64,000 bases of DNA from Lichina pygmaea (GCA_963422465.1 OY730172.1:2542001-2606000), one strand, 5' to 3'. Shown: positions 12,652-27,597, counted from the first letter of the stretch. Notes: generated from the sequence alone by a model not told the origin. Translations and numbers: made by a program.

Positions 12652-13487
12652 TCAGTCGCACACGCCGAGGAGCCTCCCAGCAACGGGGTACCACACATCA
12701 TCCCATCTCTTCTGCCCCTCGGTGAGTGCACCTCGCTTCAGTCGGCTGAGCTCCGTCGCCCCTTCAGGTTGTTGGAAGAGTTCTTCTAATATCTCGGCCA
12801 GCTGACCGACATCACCGAAGCCTCGCCCGTTCACTCCTTCTGTGACGAGCTCACTCCATGCTCTGAAGCGATTCCACCCGACTACCGGCAAAGCCGCTCC
12901 GAACATGTCCACTACCTTCATGGGCAGGTCAAGCCCGGAGGACGATACGTGCAGACTGACGCCAAGATCTGCCGAACCTAGCAGCGAAGCATAGTCGGAT
13001 ATCGAAAGCCATGTTGTGACCACGATCGCTCTCTCCAGCTTGCCTTCTACGTTTAGCCTAGAGATCAGATCGAGGTAGTAAGGCCTCTGAGGACCTTTGC
13101 CGGTGATGATGACCAGCAGCCGGGGCAGATGGCGATCAGCGGCCGAGTATAGTACGAGGGCATCCAACAGCAGGGAGAAATCCTCGTCTGCCGTCCAGGA
13201 CGTCGAGCTCACCACGAGACGATTTTCTCCCGAGTCGATTGCCGCAGCATGGTCTTTCGTCGCCGAGCATCCCTTCAAGAAGTCGTCTCGGGCCTGTCTA
13301 GTCAGCGGCTGGAAGTGGGTCGCGGGACGATCATGGAGGGTCAGCGTCGGAGAAGGCACGTGATATTCGTCCCTGAGCGTCTGGGCCATGGCGCGAGTCA
13401 CGCAAAAATTGGCAGTCGCCAGACGGCCAAAGTATCGTTCGTACCTGGGGGTGTTCGTTCAGCCACAGAATGTCCCAACAGATCTAG

Positions 13488-13546
<59 letters not shown>

Positions 13547-14537
13547 TTACCGCCGAGCAAAGCTTACCAGCGGATGGCTCTGGCCCAGCTTCAGGGCCAA
13601 GATGGTCCACCCGAAATTATGCCAATCGATGATCAGACGGGTGTTTCGCAGGAAGCAGAGCGCGTGCGCCACGGCCAGGGTAGGTATCGAAGGAGGATTC
13701 TTTTTCTCGACCCGTCAGCGGCTGTGCAACGAAATGTAATAAGAGATGACTCTTCAATGCAATCAGCAGGGTTGGTGCAAGGATGAGAATGAATATATCG
13801 AGGTCGCATGCAGCAGCAGCACAGATAGAAAACCGTAAGGAAAAGGACCGCCAGCGTCCTCCAAAGCAATCCCTTACGGAACGCTTCTCGACAAAACGGA
13901 TCAAGCATGTTACCTGCACAAGCAGCCATCTGGCTGGTCTAGTCCGATATCCCAGGATGCGCCAAAGATGCCAGACCTGCCAGAGCACCTTCAGCGGCGC
14001 GCATATCATGAACAACAATCTGTTCTCTGTTCTCAACGCCGCGGGTGACGGCGGGATAGGCACGATTGAAATGTTGGGATCGGCCAGAAGATCAGGGTGC
14101 GGATCGGACTCTGTCGTAGAAACCCTTGACCATCAACCTCGATACTGCAAAGATACAGGCAACGCTTTCCCCCCCCCCCAAAAAAAAAAAAAAAAAACTA
14201 CTCTCGCTGGGGATTGATGCCTGCTCGGGATAGAAATACCTCTGTAGCCGATCAGATGCACGCAAGCGCCGCGCTTGCCGGCGCTCATGGCGTGGTACTG
14301 CATTCGAGGACTGCGGCCAATGTCGCCGAGGACGACGATCTGGATGCTCGTCTTGAACGGCTTTGCCTCGGCACCGTCAGGGGGAACATTATCGGGACGT
14401 CTCGGAAGTGGAGATGCTGCCCGTGGCCCCGTTTGAGCTGACTCTCCCCGGTACTGAGTTGGTAGCAGGAATAAGAGGACGCAGAAGGCTGTCGAGCCTA
14501 GTACGGCGCCGCCGAGCAGTATGTCGATGACTCCCAT
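12652..14537 (-). CDS. ALG1: Chitobiosyldiphosphodolichol beta-mannosyltransferase Alg1
   Basis: GT33 enzyme that adds the first mannose (from GDP-Man) to dolichol-PP-GlcNAc2 on the cytosolic face of the ER. Four exons: 14240-14537, 13914-14110, 13551-13699, 12652-13444; 478 aa. The N end MGVIDILLGGAVLGSTAFCV is a membrane anchor; then IQIVVLGDIGRSPRMQYHA and VHLIGYRESDPHPDLLADP. The conserved NPPSIPTL and LIIDWHNFGWT blocks fall in the third exon, and the donor-binding region VSSTSWTADEDFSLLLDAL plus LGVSLHVSSSGLDLPMKVVDMFG in the fourth. Intron 13700-13913 ends in AAAAAG rather than YAG; intron 14111-14239 contains a T17-G10 homopolymer pair; intron 13445-13550 contains a GT microsatellite. 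A longer in-frame start exists at 14672; the shorter one fits the family better. Confidence 0.95.
13491..13547. repeat. (AC)n microsatellite in an ALG1 intron
   Basis: Nearly pure AC (GT on the coding strand) directly following the donor GTAAGT of the third ALG1 intron. Confidence 0.95.
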
Positions 14538-15082
14538 GGTCAAGCAAGGCTCAGACAATCGCCGGATAAAGGCAGCATGGTGGTCGAGTGTGAGAAGGAC
14601 TAGCTGTAACAGCAAGAGAAGCACAGAGAGCAGAGCTCTGCTGCTGAGCAATGATCCCAATCGCACTCTCATTCACCAATTATACTTGTATTCGTTCAGG
14701 GGCTGATTCGATCGCAGACGAGCCGCCTTGCCGATGTGGAAGGCGGCACGAAGCGAAGACGCTGCATACGGTGCTGTGGCTGTGAGTCCAGGATGATGCA
14801 GGCCCGTGGCCGATACGACTACACAAGTGCCACGACTAAGGCCGCTTAGTCGCTGATTAGTCGTCCAGGCCCAGCCCTACCACCTACAGTGCTACAGCAC
14901 CTATCTGTCTTGCATCTCGTGAATCGGACGGACCAAACATCACCGGCCGATCACGACCGCAACTGCTCTTGATGACGGAGTTCCGTGGCAGGATCAGACG
15001 AGGCACAGCTGATACGCTGTCTGCCACTTTCCCAGCAACGCTCGAGTAGCCAAGGACGCTTCTGGCCTGGCCGGGCGATGCC
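14538..15082. promoter_or_regulatory. Shared upstream region of ALG1 and the zinc transporter
   Basis: 545 bp between two divergent starts. No further gene or clear motif was seen, apart from an AT-poor, CT-poor composition; the promoter role is inferred from the layout. Confidence 0.4.
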
Positions 15083-16889
15083 ATGTCTGCCGGCAGCTCA
15101 CCCTTCCTGGGCTACGACGCCCACGAGAAGCCCGTCGTCGACCAAGCTTACTCTCGGATGAGCTCGACCGAGCCGACATCGGCCATGAACGGCAACAGCT
15201 ACGCCGCCGACGTCAAGGGAGACGCAGTTCCAATGAACTCGGTCGTCGCCTATCCTGCGCAGCAACCGAACGGCTTCGCGACCAGGTCTCGCTCCGGGAC
15301 CGCCTCGGCCTACGCGCATCCGTGGTACACGCCCGATGTCGCGCATCTGCGCGATCACACGTCGCTCGTCACCCGATTCTTGCTCGCGCGTGTGCAGAAA
15401 TGGCCGATGTTGCGTAGCATCTTGTCGGAGAAGGACTCGAGGAGGATCCTGTACTTCATGGCGTACGTAAGAGAGAGAGAGAGAAGCCTGCGCTGCGTGG
15501 TCGCGGATGCTGATCCTTCATCCTTCAGCCTCAACTTCGCCTTTATGCTCTGTCAGACGTTCTACGGCTTCGCGACCGGCTCGTTGGGACTGCTCAGCGA
15601 CAGCATCCACATGCTCTTCGACTGTCTGGCCCTGTTCGTGGGACTCTGCGCCGCGGTGATGAGCAAGTGGCCGCCGAGCGCGCGCTTTCCTTACGGACTC
15701 GGCAAGATGGACACCTTGGCTGGGTTCGCGAACGGCATATTCTTGATGTGGGAGGCCCCTCGGCGTCCTAAGTCTTCCCCGGTCCGGAAAAGTCATCGCT
15801 GACTGGGCCTTCGTTTCCGCTAGGCTTATCAGCGTCGAGATTGTGGTCGAGGCCATCGAGAGGCTGGTCAGCGGCTCCAAGATGAAACGTCTGGGCGAGT
15901 TGCTCATCGTCAGCGTACTTGGACTCTGCGTCAATCTCGTCGGCATGATGGCTTTTGACCACGCACACCACGCACATGGGCACGGCCACAGCCACGGTCA
16001 CAGCCACGGTCACTCGCACGACGCCCACCACCACCATCATCACGACCACGGCCACAAGCCATCAGGCCACCTGGATCATCACTCGCCGAACCTCTCCTCC
16101 CCCGCACCCTCGCGCTCACACCACCATCATCATTCGCACGGCAACGACAACATGCGCGGCATCTTCCTGCATGTGTTGGCCGACACGCTAGGGTCTGTGG
16201 CCGTCGTCATCTCGACGCTGCTCATCCACTTCTACTCGTGGCCGGGATTCGATCCGCTGGCGTCTTGCATGATCGCGATCCTGATCTTCGCCTCCGCCGT
16301 CCCTCTGGTCATCTCGTCCGCCAAGACCCTCTTGCTCACCATCCCCGCCGACACGGAATATTGCCTGCGAGAGGCGCTCATCGGCGTGAGCAGTCTCCGC
16401 GGGGTGGCGTCATACCGCGTTCCCAAGTTCTGGCTCGACGACCGGGAAGAGGTTCATGCCGCGGCTAGCCACGACCACCACCACGGCCACGACCACGATC
16501 ACAGCCACAACAGCAGCCACCACCACGACGGCAACGGCATCGGCAGTGTTCTTGGTGGCGGGAACGGTCACGCCGGCCCGGGCGGTACTCCTCGTTCATC
16601 CCCGCCACTTTCGTCGTCGCAACCGACGACGACTCCTGCGATGACGACAAAGGTTCTCGGGGTCATACACATCGTCGCGAGCCGTGGCACGGACATGGAA
16701 GAGGTGCGGCAACGCGTGGTGGCGTATCTGCGCGACCGCGGCGTCGACGCCGTCGTCCAGGTCGAGCGAGAAGGCGAATCGCGCTGCTGGTGCGCCACGG
16801 GCATGTCTCCACCTCCGCTGTCGTCCTCGTCGTCGTCCTTGGCGTCGTCCGTCACAGCGGCCGGGATGAGCTATCGTAGGCAGCAGTAG
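15083..16889 (+). CDS. Cation diffusion facilitator zinc transporter (ZnT5/ZnT7/Msc2 type)
   Basis: Moves Zn(II) into the ER/Golgi lumen. Three exons, 15083-15462, 15529-15747, 15824-16889; 554 aa. The first intron (66 nt) is in frame and stop-free. A cytosolic N-part of about 125 residues precedes the membrane domain. The two Zn-binding HxxxD pairs are visible: LLSDSIHMLFDC and FLHVLADTLGSV. The TM4-TM5 loop is very His-rich (HGHGHSHGHSHGHSHD and more). A second His-rich insertion (HDHHHGHDHDHSHNSSHHHD) lies in the cytosolic C-terminal domain, between VPKFWLDD and VLGVIHIVASRG, where the family normally has a compact fold. It is shorter than yeast Msc2 because the extra N-terminal spans of that protein are absent. 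Confidence 0.92.
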
Positions 16890-18534
16890 ATCATGCCGTC
16901 AACTCCACCACTTCTAATCCTACACTACTATTCCTGCCGCTGCTACTGCTTCTGCAGCTTCTGCAGCTGCTACATCTACTGTACCGGTACTTACGACTGC
17001 AGCGCCTGCGCCAACACCAGCAGTGCTGAATCATAGCGTCGTAGCGGTAATGGCAGTGACGGTATAGAACGTACCAGCAGTCTAGGTTCGTGGTAGCTCA
17101 ATGCAAGCCGATCTCCTAATCAATTACGTATGTACCCGTGCCATGGGGGGGGGGGGGGGGGGGGGGGTAATTACCCCCCCATGGCACGGGTACGGAGTAC
17201 GTAGTGCCCATGCTCAAGCCCCACAGCTCCTATCTCACGTAGACTCACGTGATTATATGTTCTAGCTAGAGAGGGGTTGATTACTAATGTGACGAGTCTC
17301 GTATCATGTGATTACATACGGAGACTCATCACGTGACTGGCTGTATGAGCAGAAGGCCTTTGAAGTACCTTCGTACACATCTTCAACACCACCCTTTCCA
17401 GATCTGAATATCTCGTTCCAATCTGTTCCAGTCGACAAGGTACAAAAATATCAACGTACCTTCCGGCGAGTGCATCAGTTCAGGTTACCGGTACTCTGTA
17501 TGTATGTACATACATACGTACAGTCGTAAGTGTTACAAATCTTAGAACCACAACTTTATATGTATCATGTCACTCCACCCAACCAACTGAAGCCAACCAA
17601 GCTGTGCTCAATGTGAGAGGTTCAAAAAGAAGAGAGCCTTGGGACCAGTACAAAACTTTTCTGGTGGCTAAAAGAATATGATCCTGACTTGCATCAGGCA
17701 GACTGATTTCTACAGCTCTGGAGTTGTTGGGCAAGGAGAACAAGAAGAGACTACTGGCAGTAGAATCAATTGCTTCATGGAATTGAATTGATTCCAGTGG
17801 CTAAGCTCCAGCAACTAGTCAAGCAAGGGGTGGGTATACCAGATACTAAGAGAGTTGTCATAAGTTGTAAGAAACTCCTTTGTAATACTTATGGACCCCA
17901 CTGTGCGTACGGGTGCATGCAGTCTCCCACGTGACCATACCACTAAGCTGTTTCGAGGACCGCAGAGCCGCTTATGCGCACAGGCGCTATGGAGTGCCTG
18001 TGTGATGGCCAGCATTTATGACGAGCGACAGTAACGATAATTATCAGCAATACAGTCAGCGCAGTGAGAATTACGCGGACGGAGCAAGTACCCAGAAACC
18101 TCAAGTGTGGGGCTGGACCGTCTGGAAGAACTAAAGAAGAGGTGTTGCGTCAATAAAGAAAAAACCCTTCATCGTCCGTCCGGATCTGTCCGTTCCTCAC
18201 GCGACAGTTCGAGTGTTGTTCAGGCCTGATCTGGACACCTTCCACGTATCCCTCTTCCCTGTTCACGTCTTCTGCAGCTGCTACAAGCACCATCGATTCA
18301 ATCCATCTCCCCTCTGAATACGAACTCCATATCGTCACGGACTGGGACCTTGTCGGCCGCCCCCTGACCTCCCTGGTTTCCCCCTCCCACTGTGCGTCAA
18401 GAGGCAGCAGCCGGACCTCCGCGGAAGAAGGCGCCTCTTGCGTCGATTGCCTGTTTGAAGCACGGAGACAGACACAATCGGTCGTTCATCCTTGACCTGG
18501 GAAATTGTGGGCTCGCTGCCGGATCTAGCCCGGT
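16890..18534. other. Intergenic, no gene seen; holds a G-run hairpin
   Basis: AT-richer sequence with many GTAC tetramers. Short frames show no recognisable protein. The last 400 bases are probably the leader of the PP2C gene. Confidence 0.5.
17132..17193. repeat. Perfect inverted repeat around a G23 run
   Basis: Left arm GTACCCGTGCCATGGGGGGG, right arm CCCCCCCATGGCACGGGTAC, 20-bp arms with no mismatch. The loop holds the rest of a run of 23 G and the small palindrome GGTAATTACC. It could fold as a hairpin or G-quadruplex. Part of the arm recurs at 9758. Confidence 0.9.
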
Positions 18535-20581
18535 ATGGGTCAGACTCTCTCCGAGCCGGTGACGGAGAAGGTACGTTGCAGCTCGAGCTCGCATGTCAAT
18601 CCTATCCGAGGAGGCCTGCTGCTTCACCGGCCGTGGGCACGGGCTCGCCCAACCTCTGGTGAAGACTTGAGACGGCGGTCGTGTCGTGCTCAGGTCATGC
18701 CGAGGAGCTTCACTTCATTGCAGGCGGCCGGGCTGACGGGGCTTGATGCGGCTAGAAATCAAGTAGAGGGGGAGATGCCCGACTCCTCTACGGCCTTTCG
18801 GCCATGCAGGGTTGGCGAATAAGCATGGAGGACGCACATGCCGCCCTTCTCGAACTGACAGCGGAAGACGACAACAACGATGAGAAGGCGCAAGGCTCGG
18901 CCCATCGGCAGACTCTCAGCTTCTTCGGAGTCTACGACGGCCACGGTGGCGACAAGGTGGCCCATTTCGCGGGGGAGAACATCCACAAGATCGTCGCCAA
19001 GCAGGAGGCGTTCCGGCAAGGCAATTTCGAGCAGGCCCTGAAGGACGGCTTCCTGGCCACCGACCGTGCCATCCTGAGCGGTGCGTGCTCTGCCTTCTCC
19101 CGGTGCACATTCTCGCACGGGAACTCGTCTCTGACTTGCTCGTCGAAAAGATCCACGATACGAAGAAGAGGTCTCAGGGTGTACGGCGTCAGTCGGCATC
19201 ATCGCAGACGACCGCATCTACGTGGTGCGTACCCGTCGTATATGTGCACCCCGCGCGCATCGTCCGAGCTGGGTCGCTACTGACACCGGCAGGCCAACGC
19301 GGGTGACTCGAGGACGGTGTTGGGGGTCAAGGGCCGGGCGAAACCCTTGTCGTTCGACCACAAGCCCCAGAACGAGGGTAGGATACCAGTCACCAGCGCT
19401 CTCTGGCTTTCACCGTGACGCCTGTGCTAATTGACGGTTCAGGAGAGAAGGCGAGAATCAACGGCGCCGGTGGCTTTGTTGACTTTGGAAGGGTCAACGG
19501 GAATCTAGCGCTCTCGCGCGCCATCGGGGACTTTGAGTTCAAGAAGAGCGCCGATCTGGCCCCAGAACAGCAGATCGTGACGGCGTATCCGGATGTTGTG
19601 GTCCACGAGATCACCGATGACGACGAATTCCTGGTCATTGCTTGCGACGGTAAGGGTCAAGCTCCAATCTTTGGACGACGCTCATCGTGCCTTGCGAGCC
19701 ACGAGTCGATCTGGGGGGCGAAACAGACCTGACAGGGGGGACTCGTAGGCATCTGGGACTGCCAGTCGTCGCAGGCGGTCATCGAATTCGTCCGACGCGG
19801 CATCGTGGCCAAGCAGGAGCTGCAACAGATCTGCGAGAACATGATGGACAACTGCCTCGCGGCGAACAGCGACACGGGAGGCGTCGGCTGCGACAACATG
19901 ACCATGATCGTGATCGGCCTCCTCAGGGGGCGAAGCAAGGACGAGTGGTACGAGGAGGTGGCCAGGAGGGCCGCCAACGGCGACGGCCCGTGCGCTCCGC
20001 CCGAGTACGGCAAGTCCTCCGAGCGAGCCTGAGGGCGCCGTGCCGCTTATCCTTCGAGGTCTCCCCTAACAGGCTTGCACGCCGCAGCTGAGTTCCGCGG
20101 CCCAGGCGTGCACCACTCCTTCAACGAGAGCGCGGACGAGTACGACGCCGACCTCGATCACCGATTCTCCCACCATTCCAGCGGCCGCATCATCCTGCTC
20201 GGCGACGGCACCGAAGTGCTGACGGACTCGACCGACGCCGAAACGTTCGACCACGACGCCGAGGACAGGGATCTCGAGAGCCAGGTGGTGCGAGGTCAGC
20301 ACGGTCCCGACGGCTCGGCCGGCCCGAACGACAACCCGTCGCCGATCGCCAACGACCAGACGAACGCGCGAGAGGCGACGCCGTCACCGGCTTCCAGGCA
20401 AGCCGACGCCAGACCGGCATACGATCGGCAGCCGACGCCCGAAGGCGCACTCGACCGATCGACGGCGGTGCCGGACAAACCGGCCACGCCGCCCAACCTG
20501 GACGGCGAGGACGAAAGGAGGCAACTATTCGACGACAAGCCGCCGGAGCAGTCACCCCGTCCGATCGGCGAGAGCAAGTGA
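18535..20581 (+). CDS. PP2C-type Ser/Thr phosphatase (Ptc2-like)
   Basis: Metal-dependent phosphatase that in fungi dampens MAP-kinase, checkpoint and unfolded-protein signalling. Seven exons: 18535-18570, 18756-19080, 19151-19224, 19293-19377, 19443-19649, 19749-20009, 20088-20581; 493 aa. N end MGQTLSEPVTEK, then SAMQGWRISMEDAHAA, FFGVYDGHGG (metal-binding Asp), FVDFGRVNGNLALSRAIGD, ACDGIWDCQSSQ and GCDNMTMIVIG. The C-terminal tail is long, acidic and Pro-rich. Intron 20010-20087 has a GCAAGT donor (GC-AG class) and a second possible acceptor 19 bases upstream (CTAACAG) that would not change frame by a stop. Intron 19081-19150 ends in AAAAG. These splice choices rest on the conserved order PPEYAEFRGPGV and DPRYEEEVSGCTA. 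Confidence 0.95.
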
Positions 20582-23876
<3,295 letters not shown>

Positions 23877-24498
23877 GATCTGCGTGCCGGAGAGAAGAGA
23901 ATCTTTCTTCTTTCCGACACGAGGCGAGCTTACTGTCACTCGACGAGGCAGAGGATGCAGATATATAAAGAAGTAAGAATCAAGTACGAGTAAGATAGTT
24001 GAACAGGGAGGGGAACAAATGTCGTGAAGGTAATACATGTAGAAAGATTTGTGAAAGTGATAGATGTGGAGGAGTCGTGATGAAGGTGATACGTAGATAC
24101 AGGCCAGAGTGGCGCGGGGGGGGGGATGCAAAGACACCGAGATACGCATCGACAGGAGAGATATGCTTCGAGTCGACAGATACGCATCGAGCGGAGAGAA
24201 GAGAACAGAAGAAGAAGAAGAAGAAGAAGAAGAAGAAGAAGAAGAAGAAGAAGAAGAAGAAAGAAGGTGAAGGTCGTACAACAGCGGGCAAATCTATCTT
24301 GACGTATCAAATTAAATAGACACTGCAGGACGGCCCAAATCGTCCGACGAAATGGCCCTGAGCATCGGGTAGAATAGTCCAGGGGCATCGAGTAGAAGAG
24401 CCCAGGGGCATCGAATGAGACGGCCCTGGCCGTTGGGTGGGACAGGCCCGGTCGTCGAACGGACGTCCTTCCCTAGGTAACTAAGCTGTCTGTCCCTC
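23877..24498. other. Intergenic between convergent genes
   Basis: Low-complexity sequence with a GAA tract; no gene seen. Long minus-strand frames here are poly-Ser/Phe/Leu readings of the repeat. Confidence 0.6.
24208..24259. repeat. (GAA)n microsatellite
   Basis: About 17 GAA units in the intergenic space between the cytidylyltransferase and PPR genes. Confidence 0.95.
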
Positions 24499-27255
24499 TT
24501 ACCTCTTGTGACGAGGCGGCTGCCACGACCACTTCGGTTCCCCTTCCTCGTCGTTCTCATGGCCACCGTGCCCGCCATCTCGGCCATCTCGGCCATATCT
24601 ACCATCTCGGCCATCTCGGCCATCTCGGCCATATCCGCCATCTCCGCCATCTCTACCATCGCCATCTGCATCGCCTCCACCAGCGTTCTCGCCGACAGCT
24701 CGCTCAGAATCCGGGTTGTGAACAGCTGCCTCTGGTAGGACCCGGTCGATCACTTTAGGCCGTGCCAGTCGTTCTCTGTGCCTTCTCATGACGCATTTCC
24801 TGATCAGTCTGTGGCGCCGCCATCGATCTAGGTCGCCTCTGTAGAGCACGCTACGGCCCTGAATGCGCTGTAGGAAGACGACAAATCTCCTGCGAGGTGT
24901 GAATCGGCCATGGCGGGCGTCGCAAGGGCTGCGAAGAGGAAGAGGTGGAGCGGCGTAGCTGCGGCGAGATGAGGACGACAGCGGCGATAGAGATGGTGGT
25001 GGTGGCACATGTCGTTCTTTTCGAGGGTCGAAACGTGAGCGGTGGCCGAGGAGGAGAAACTCGATCCGCCGTCGACGCCGGCAGTCTTTTCGGCGACGCA
25101 GCCGCGTCAGCGCTTCTTCCCTCTTCTCCCGCCTCACGTCCAGCTCGGCCTTCCTGATGGCCCCGGCCAGCCTGACGCGGTCGTGCACCTTCATCAGGCC
25201 TCGCATGACAAACGGCGACATGTGCTCCTCCTCGCGATACATCTTCTTCAAGATCCGCTGCACCTTGTCGATCGACTGCGCGCCGGCGTACCCGGAGAGC
25301 AGGGTCGACCAGGTCACACGGTCCGGCTTGTACCCGTGCGACTGCATGCGTTCGAGGACCAACTCGGCGGCCTGCAACTGCTTTTGACGAACATAGCTGA
25401 GGATCAACACGTTCCACGTCTCAACCGCTGGCCTCTGGAGGCCCGACCTCGCCGAGAGCATGTCGGCCATGATTGTCGGGCAGTACATGAGCGTCGAGCG
25501 CGATCGTCCAAAGGCGTACATGAACGCTGTCGCCGTGTGGCTTGACCCAGCCAGCAGCGCAGCTTGATCGGGATCCGTGGCAATGGCCCTCCGGTAGAGG
25601 TCGTACAGCTGGACGAGGGACGCCGAGCTCTGACAATACCGCACATACGTCCAAAGCATATGATCAACCGCGATCGGCAGCGGCCGCAACTTCTCGTTGC
25701 GCTGGAGGCTGCTGCATCGGGGATCTGCTGCATCACCGCGGCCGGAGCCCTGTTCGACGAGGCCCGACTCGCGCAAGATGTCGGTGAAGAAATAGGTCTG
25801 GTACGTCCGCAACATGTCAGGGAAAGCCGACTCCTGGCGTTCCTGGTGCATGTACAGGTATGTAGTGTGCAACATGTCCGCGACCAGCCAGGCGTCCGGC
25901 TCCAGCCCATACGCCCGTACATCCTCGGCCACCGCCTCGATATGATGCCACGCCCGACGGCGCTTCGCTGCCGTGATTAGAATCGACATGGTACGAACGT
26001 TGGGTGCCACGCCGCTCCGCTTCATGTGCGCATATATATCCCACCCCATGTCGTACTCGTCTGCCCGAAAGGCGTTGAGAATGCTAACGGTGTAGACGAA
26101 GACGTTCGGTTTCATGCCATGGCGTAGCAGGTCATCGAGGATCACCAACGCTCGACTAGCAGCCCCGCTGCTACCTGCGGCGTTCATGATGTTTGTGCAC
26201 AACTTTTGGAACAGCTTCTCGCGGCGCCTCACCCCGAGAGAGTGCTGGAGAAGATCTATGAGTAGCTCTCGCGCCTGGACCTGTAGACCAAGCCGCATGA
26301 GCACCTCCACCGCTTGGACGATCGTCGTTGTCGTCATCTGGATTTCTTTGGCACGGAGCACTCTGTACAGCCGGATGACCCAGGTGCGATGGAGGTACTT
26401 TAGCAACAGACGGATCGTGTGTTGCCGTAGGAGCGGTTCGCGCGTCCGTTTCAGCATCCTCACTGTAAATCTCGCAAGCATCTTCATGCAGTATGCCCTT
26501 TCTGCTTGTCGACGTGTGCGGCTGTAGTACTGCACCGCCGCATCGAGAACATCGGCCGTCTCGACAACGTGTTGGAGAGACTCGGTCCATGTTGCCTCCA
26601 GGGCTGTGAGCAGAGCTGCAGGCTCGTGGTGTAGAATCCATAGCATGGCGGCAGGCCAGCACCGGACGCGCTCCTCGTGGCTCAGGCTTGACCAATGCGC
26701 GCGCGCGTCTTCCGGGGAACGCGATCGAGTGAGCAGTAACCAGGCGGCTCTTTCGTCGGCCGGCGGTTCCAGCAACACATGGCCATCATCGACTGGTGCC
26801 CAACATCTCTTTGACCAGATCATCGAGCTGGCGGCGATATACGACTCGCGCCAGTCAGGAACCTGCGGGGTTCGATGTTGGTAGGGATCCCGCCCTTTTG
26901 TATAAGGCGTATCGACTCCTCTTGTTCGAGTCTCGCTGGCCGCCGCATTCCGCCTTTCCCCGTGGATTCTGGCAGGCTCCTCATCACCTGAGCTGGACCG
27001 AGACTCGAAAGAGGCATGAGTGGAGTACGGTCTTCCCAGAAACGCACGTCTTTCACCGAAGCTATGCCGGGAATTTCTACCATACTCTAACAAGTGGACG
27101 GTAGGTATGGGGTGGAGGATGCTGATTCCGCAAGGAGCGAGTTCTTCCCTGAGCGGCCCCACCGCCACACCGCAAAAGGCGTGCGGGACCGAGAAGCCAT
27201 GGCCACGATCAGCATCGAGTAGCCATTTCAATAGAGGTTGACAAACATATCGCAT
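24499..27255 (-). CDS. Pentatricopeptide-repeat (PPR) protein, probably mitochondrial
   Basis: Single exon, 918 aa from the ATG at 27255 (MRYVCQPLLKWLLDADRG); the frame is open a further 49 codons upstream. PPR proteins bind organellar RNA. PPR-like helix pairs are readable: VFVYTVSILNAFRADEYDM followed by GVAPNVRTMSILITAAKRR and GLEPDAWLVADMLHTTY, and later VETWNVLILSYVRQKQLQAAE, GYKPDRVTWSTLLSGYAG. The positively charged C-part (RRRKDCRRRRRIEFLL) ends in a Gly-Arg-Asp repeat tail (about 24568-24660) coming from a DNA minisatellite. I cannot name the orthologue (candidates are the Pet309/CYA-5 and other fungal PPR groups). Divergent from MPP10. Confidence 0.85.
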   Translation of the reverse strand: MRYVCQPLLKWLLDADRGHGFSVPHAFCGVAVGPLREELAPCGISILHPIPTVHLLEYGRNSRHSFGERRAFLGRPYSTHASFESRSSSGDEEPARIHGERRNAAASETRTRGVDTPYTKGRDPYQHRTPQVPDWRESYIAASSMIWSKRCWAPVDDGHVLLEPPADERAAWLLLTRSRSPEDARAHWSSLSHEERVRCWPAAMLWILHHEPAALLTALEATWTESLQHVVETADVLDAAVQYYSRTRRQAERAYCMKMLARFTVRMLKRTREPLLRQHTIRLLLKYLHRTWVIRLYRVLRAKEIQMTTTTIVQAVEVLMRLGLQVQARELLIDLLQHSLGVRRREKLFQKLCTNIMNAAGSSGAASRALVILDDLLRHGMKPNVFVYTVSILNAFRADEYDMGWDIYAHMKRSGVAPNVRTMSILITAAKRRRAWHHIEAVAEDVRAYGLEPDAWLVADMLHTTYLYMHQERQESAFPDMLRTYQTYFFTDILRESGLVEQGSGRGDAADPRCSSLQRNEKLRPLPIAVDHMLWTYVRYCQSSASLVQLYDLYRRAIATDPDQAALLAGSSHTATAFMYAFGRSRSTLMYCPTIMADMLSARSGLQRPAVETWNVLILSYVRQKQLQAAELVLERMQSHGYKPDRVTWSTLLSGYAGAQSIDKVQRILKKMYREEEHMSPFVMRGLMKVHDRVRLAGAIRKAELDVRREKREEALTRLRRRKDCRRRRRIEFLLLGHRSRFDPRKERHVPPPPSLSPLSSSSRRSYAAPPLPLRSPCDARHGRFTPRRRFVVFLQRIQGRSVLYRGDLDRWRRHRLIRKCVMRRHRERLARPKVIDRVLPEAAVHNPDSERAVGENAGGGDADGDGRDGGDGGYGRDGRDGRDGRYGRDGRDGGHGGHENDEEGEPKWSWQPPRHKR
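24568..24660. repeat. 9/18-bp minisatellite in the PPR gene tail
   Basis: Imperfect repeats of CCATCTCGG with CCATATCTA/CCATATCCG variants, coding on the minus strand for GRDGRDG/GRYGRDG-like residues at the C end of the PPR protein. Confidence 0.9.
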
Positions 27256-27597
27256 GGAAATCTTCAAGTCGGCGTGCGGTGACAATCGCTGCAGCTGCAG
27301 GGAGGTACTTCCGTACAGCTGTATCCAGTACCGTATGTGGTATGTCGCGAGTATGTACCGGTACGTACCAGAGGTTATTTCCTTCCAAAGCACGTGATCC
27401 ATACCAGCTAATTAGTTAAGGTATTCGAGTTCATGTCATTGAGGTCTGCGCACTAATTACCAACAATGAATTACTGATATTTACTGTAAGTCCTGTACGG
27501 AGTAGCCACTTTTCAAATCACACACTTACATCAAAACCCATCTCATACAGAAGTCCAACGTGGTTATTAGGGCATTGGAAAGTGAGAAGTGGGAACC
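27256..27597. promoter_or_regulatory. Shared upstream region of the PPR and MPP10 genes
   Basis: 342 bp between two divergent ATGs; AT-richer than its neighbours and with several GTACGGTA/GTACC motifs. Promoter role inferred from position. Confidence 0.45.

Noticed and set aside
13249-13786. Plus-strand frames with a His-Thr run
   Set aside because: Readings of the AC microsatellite inside an ALG1 intron.
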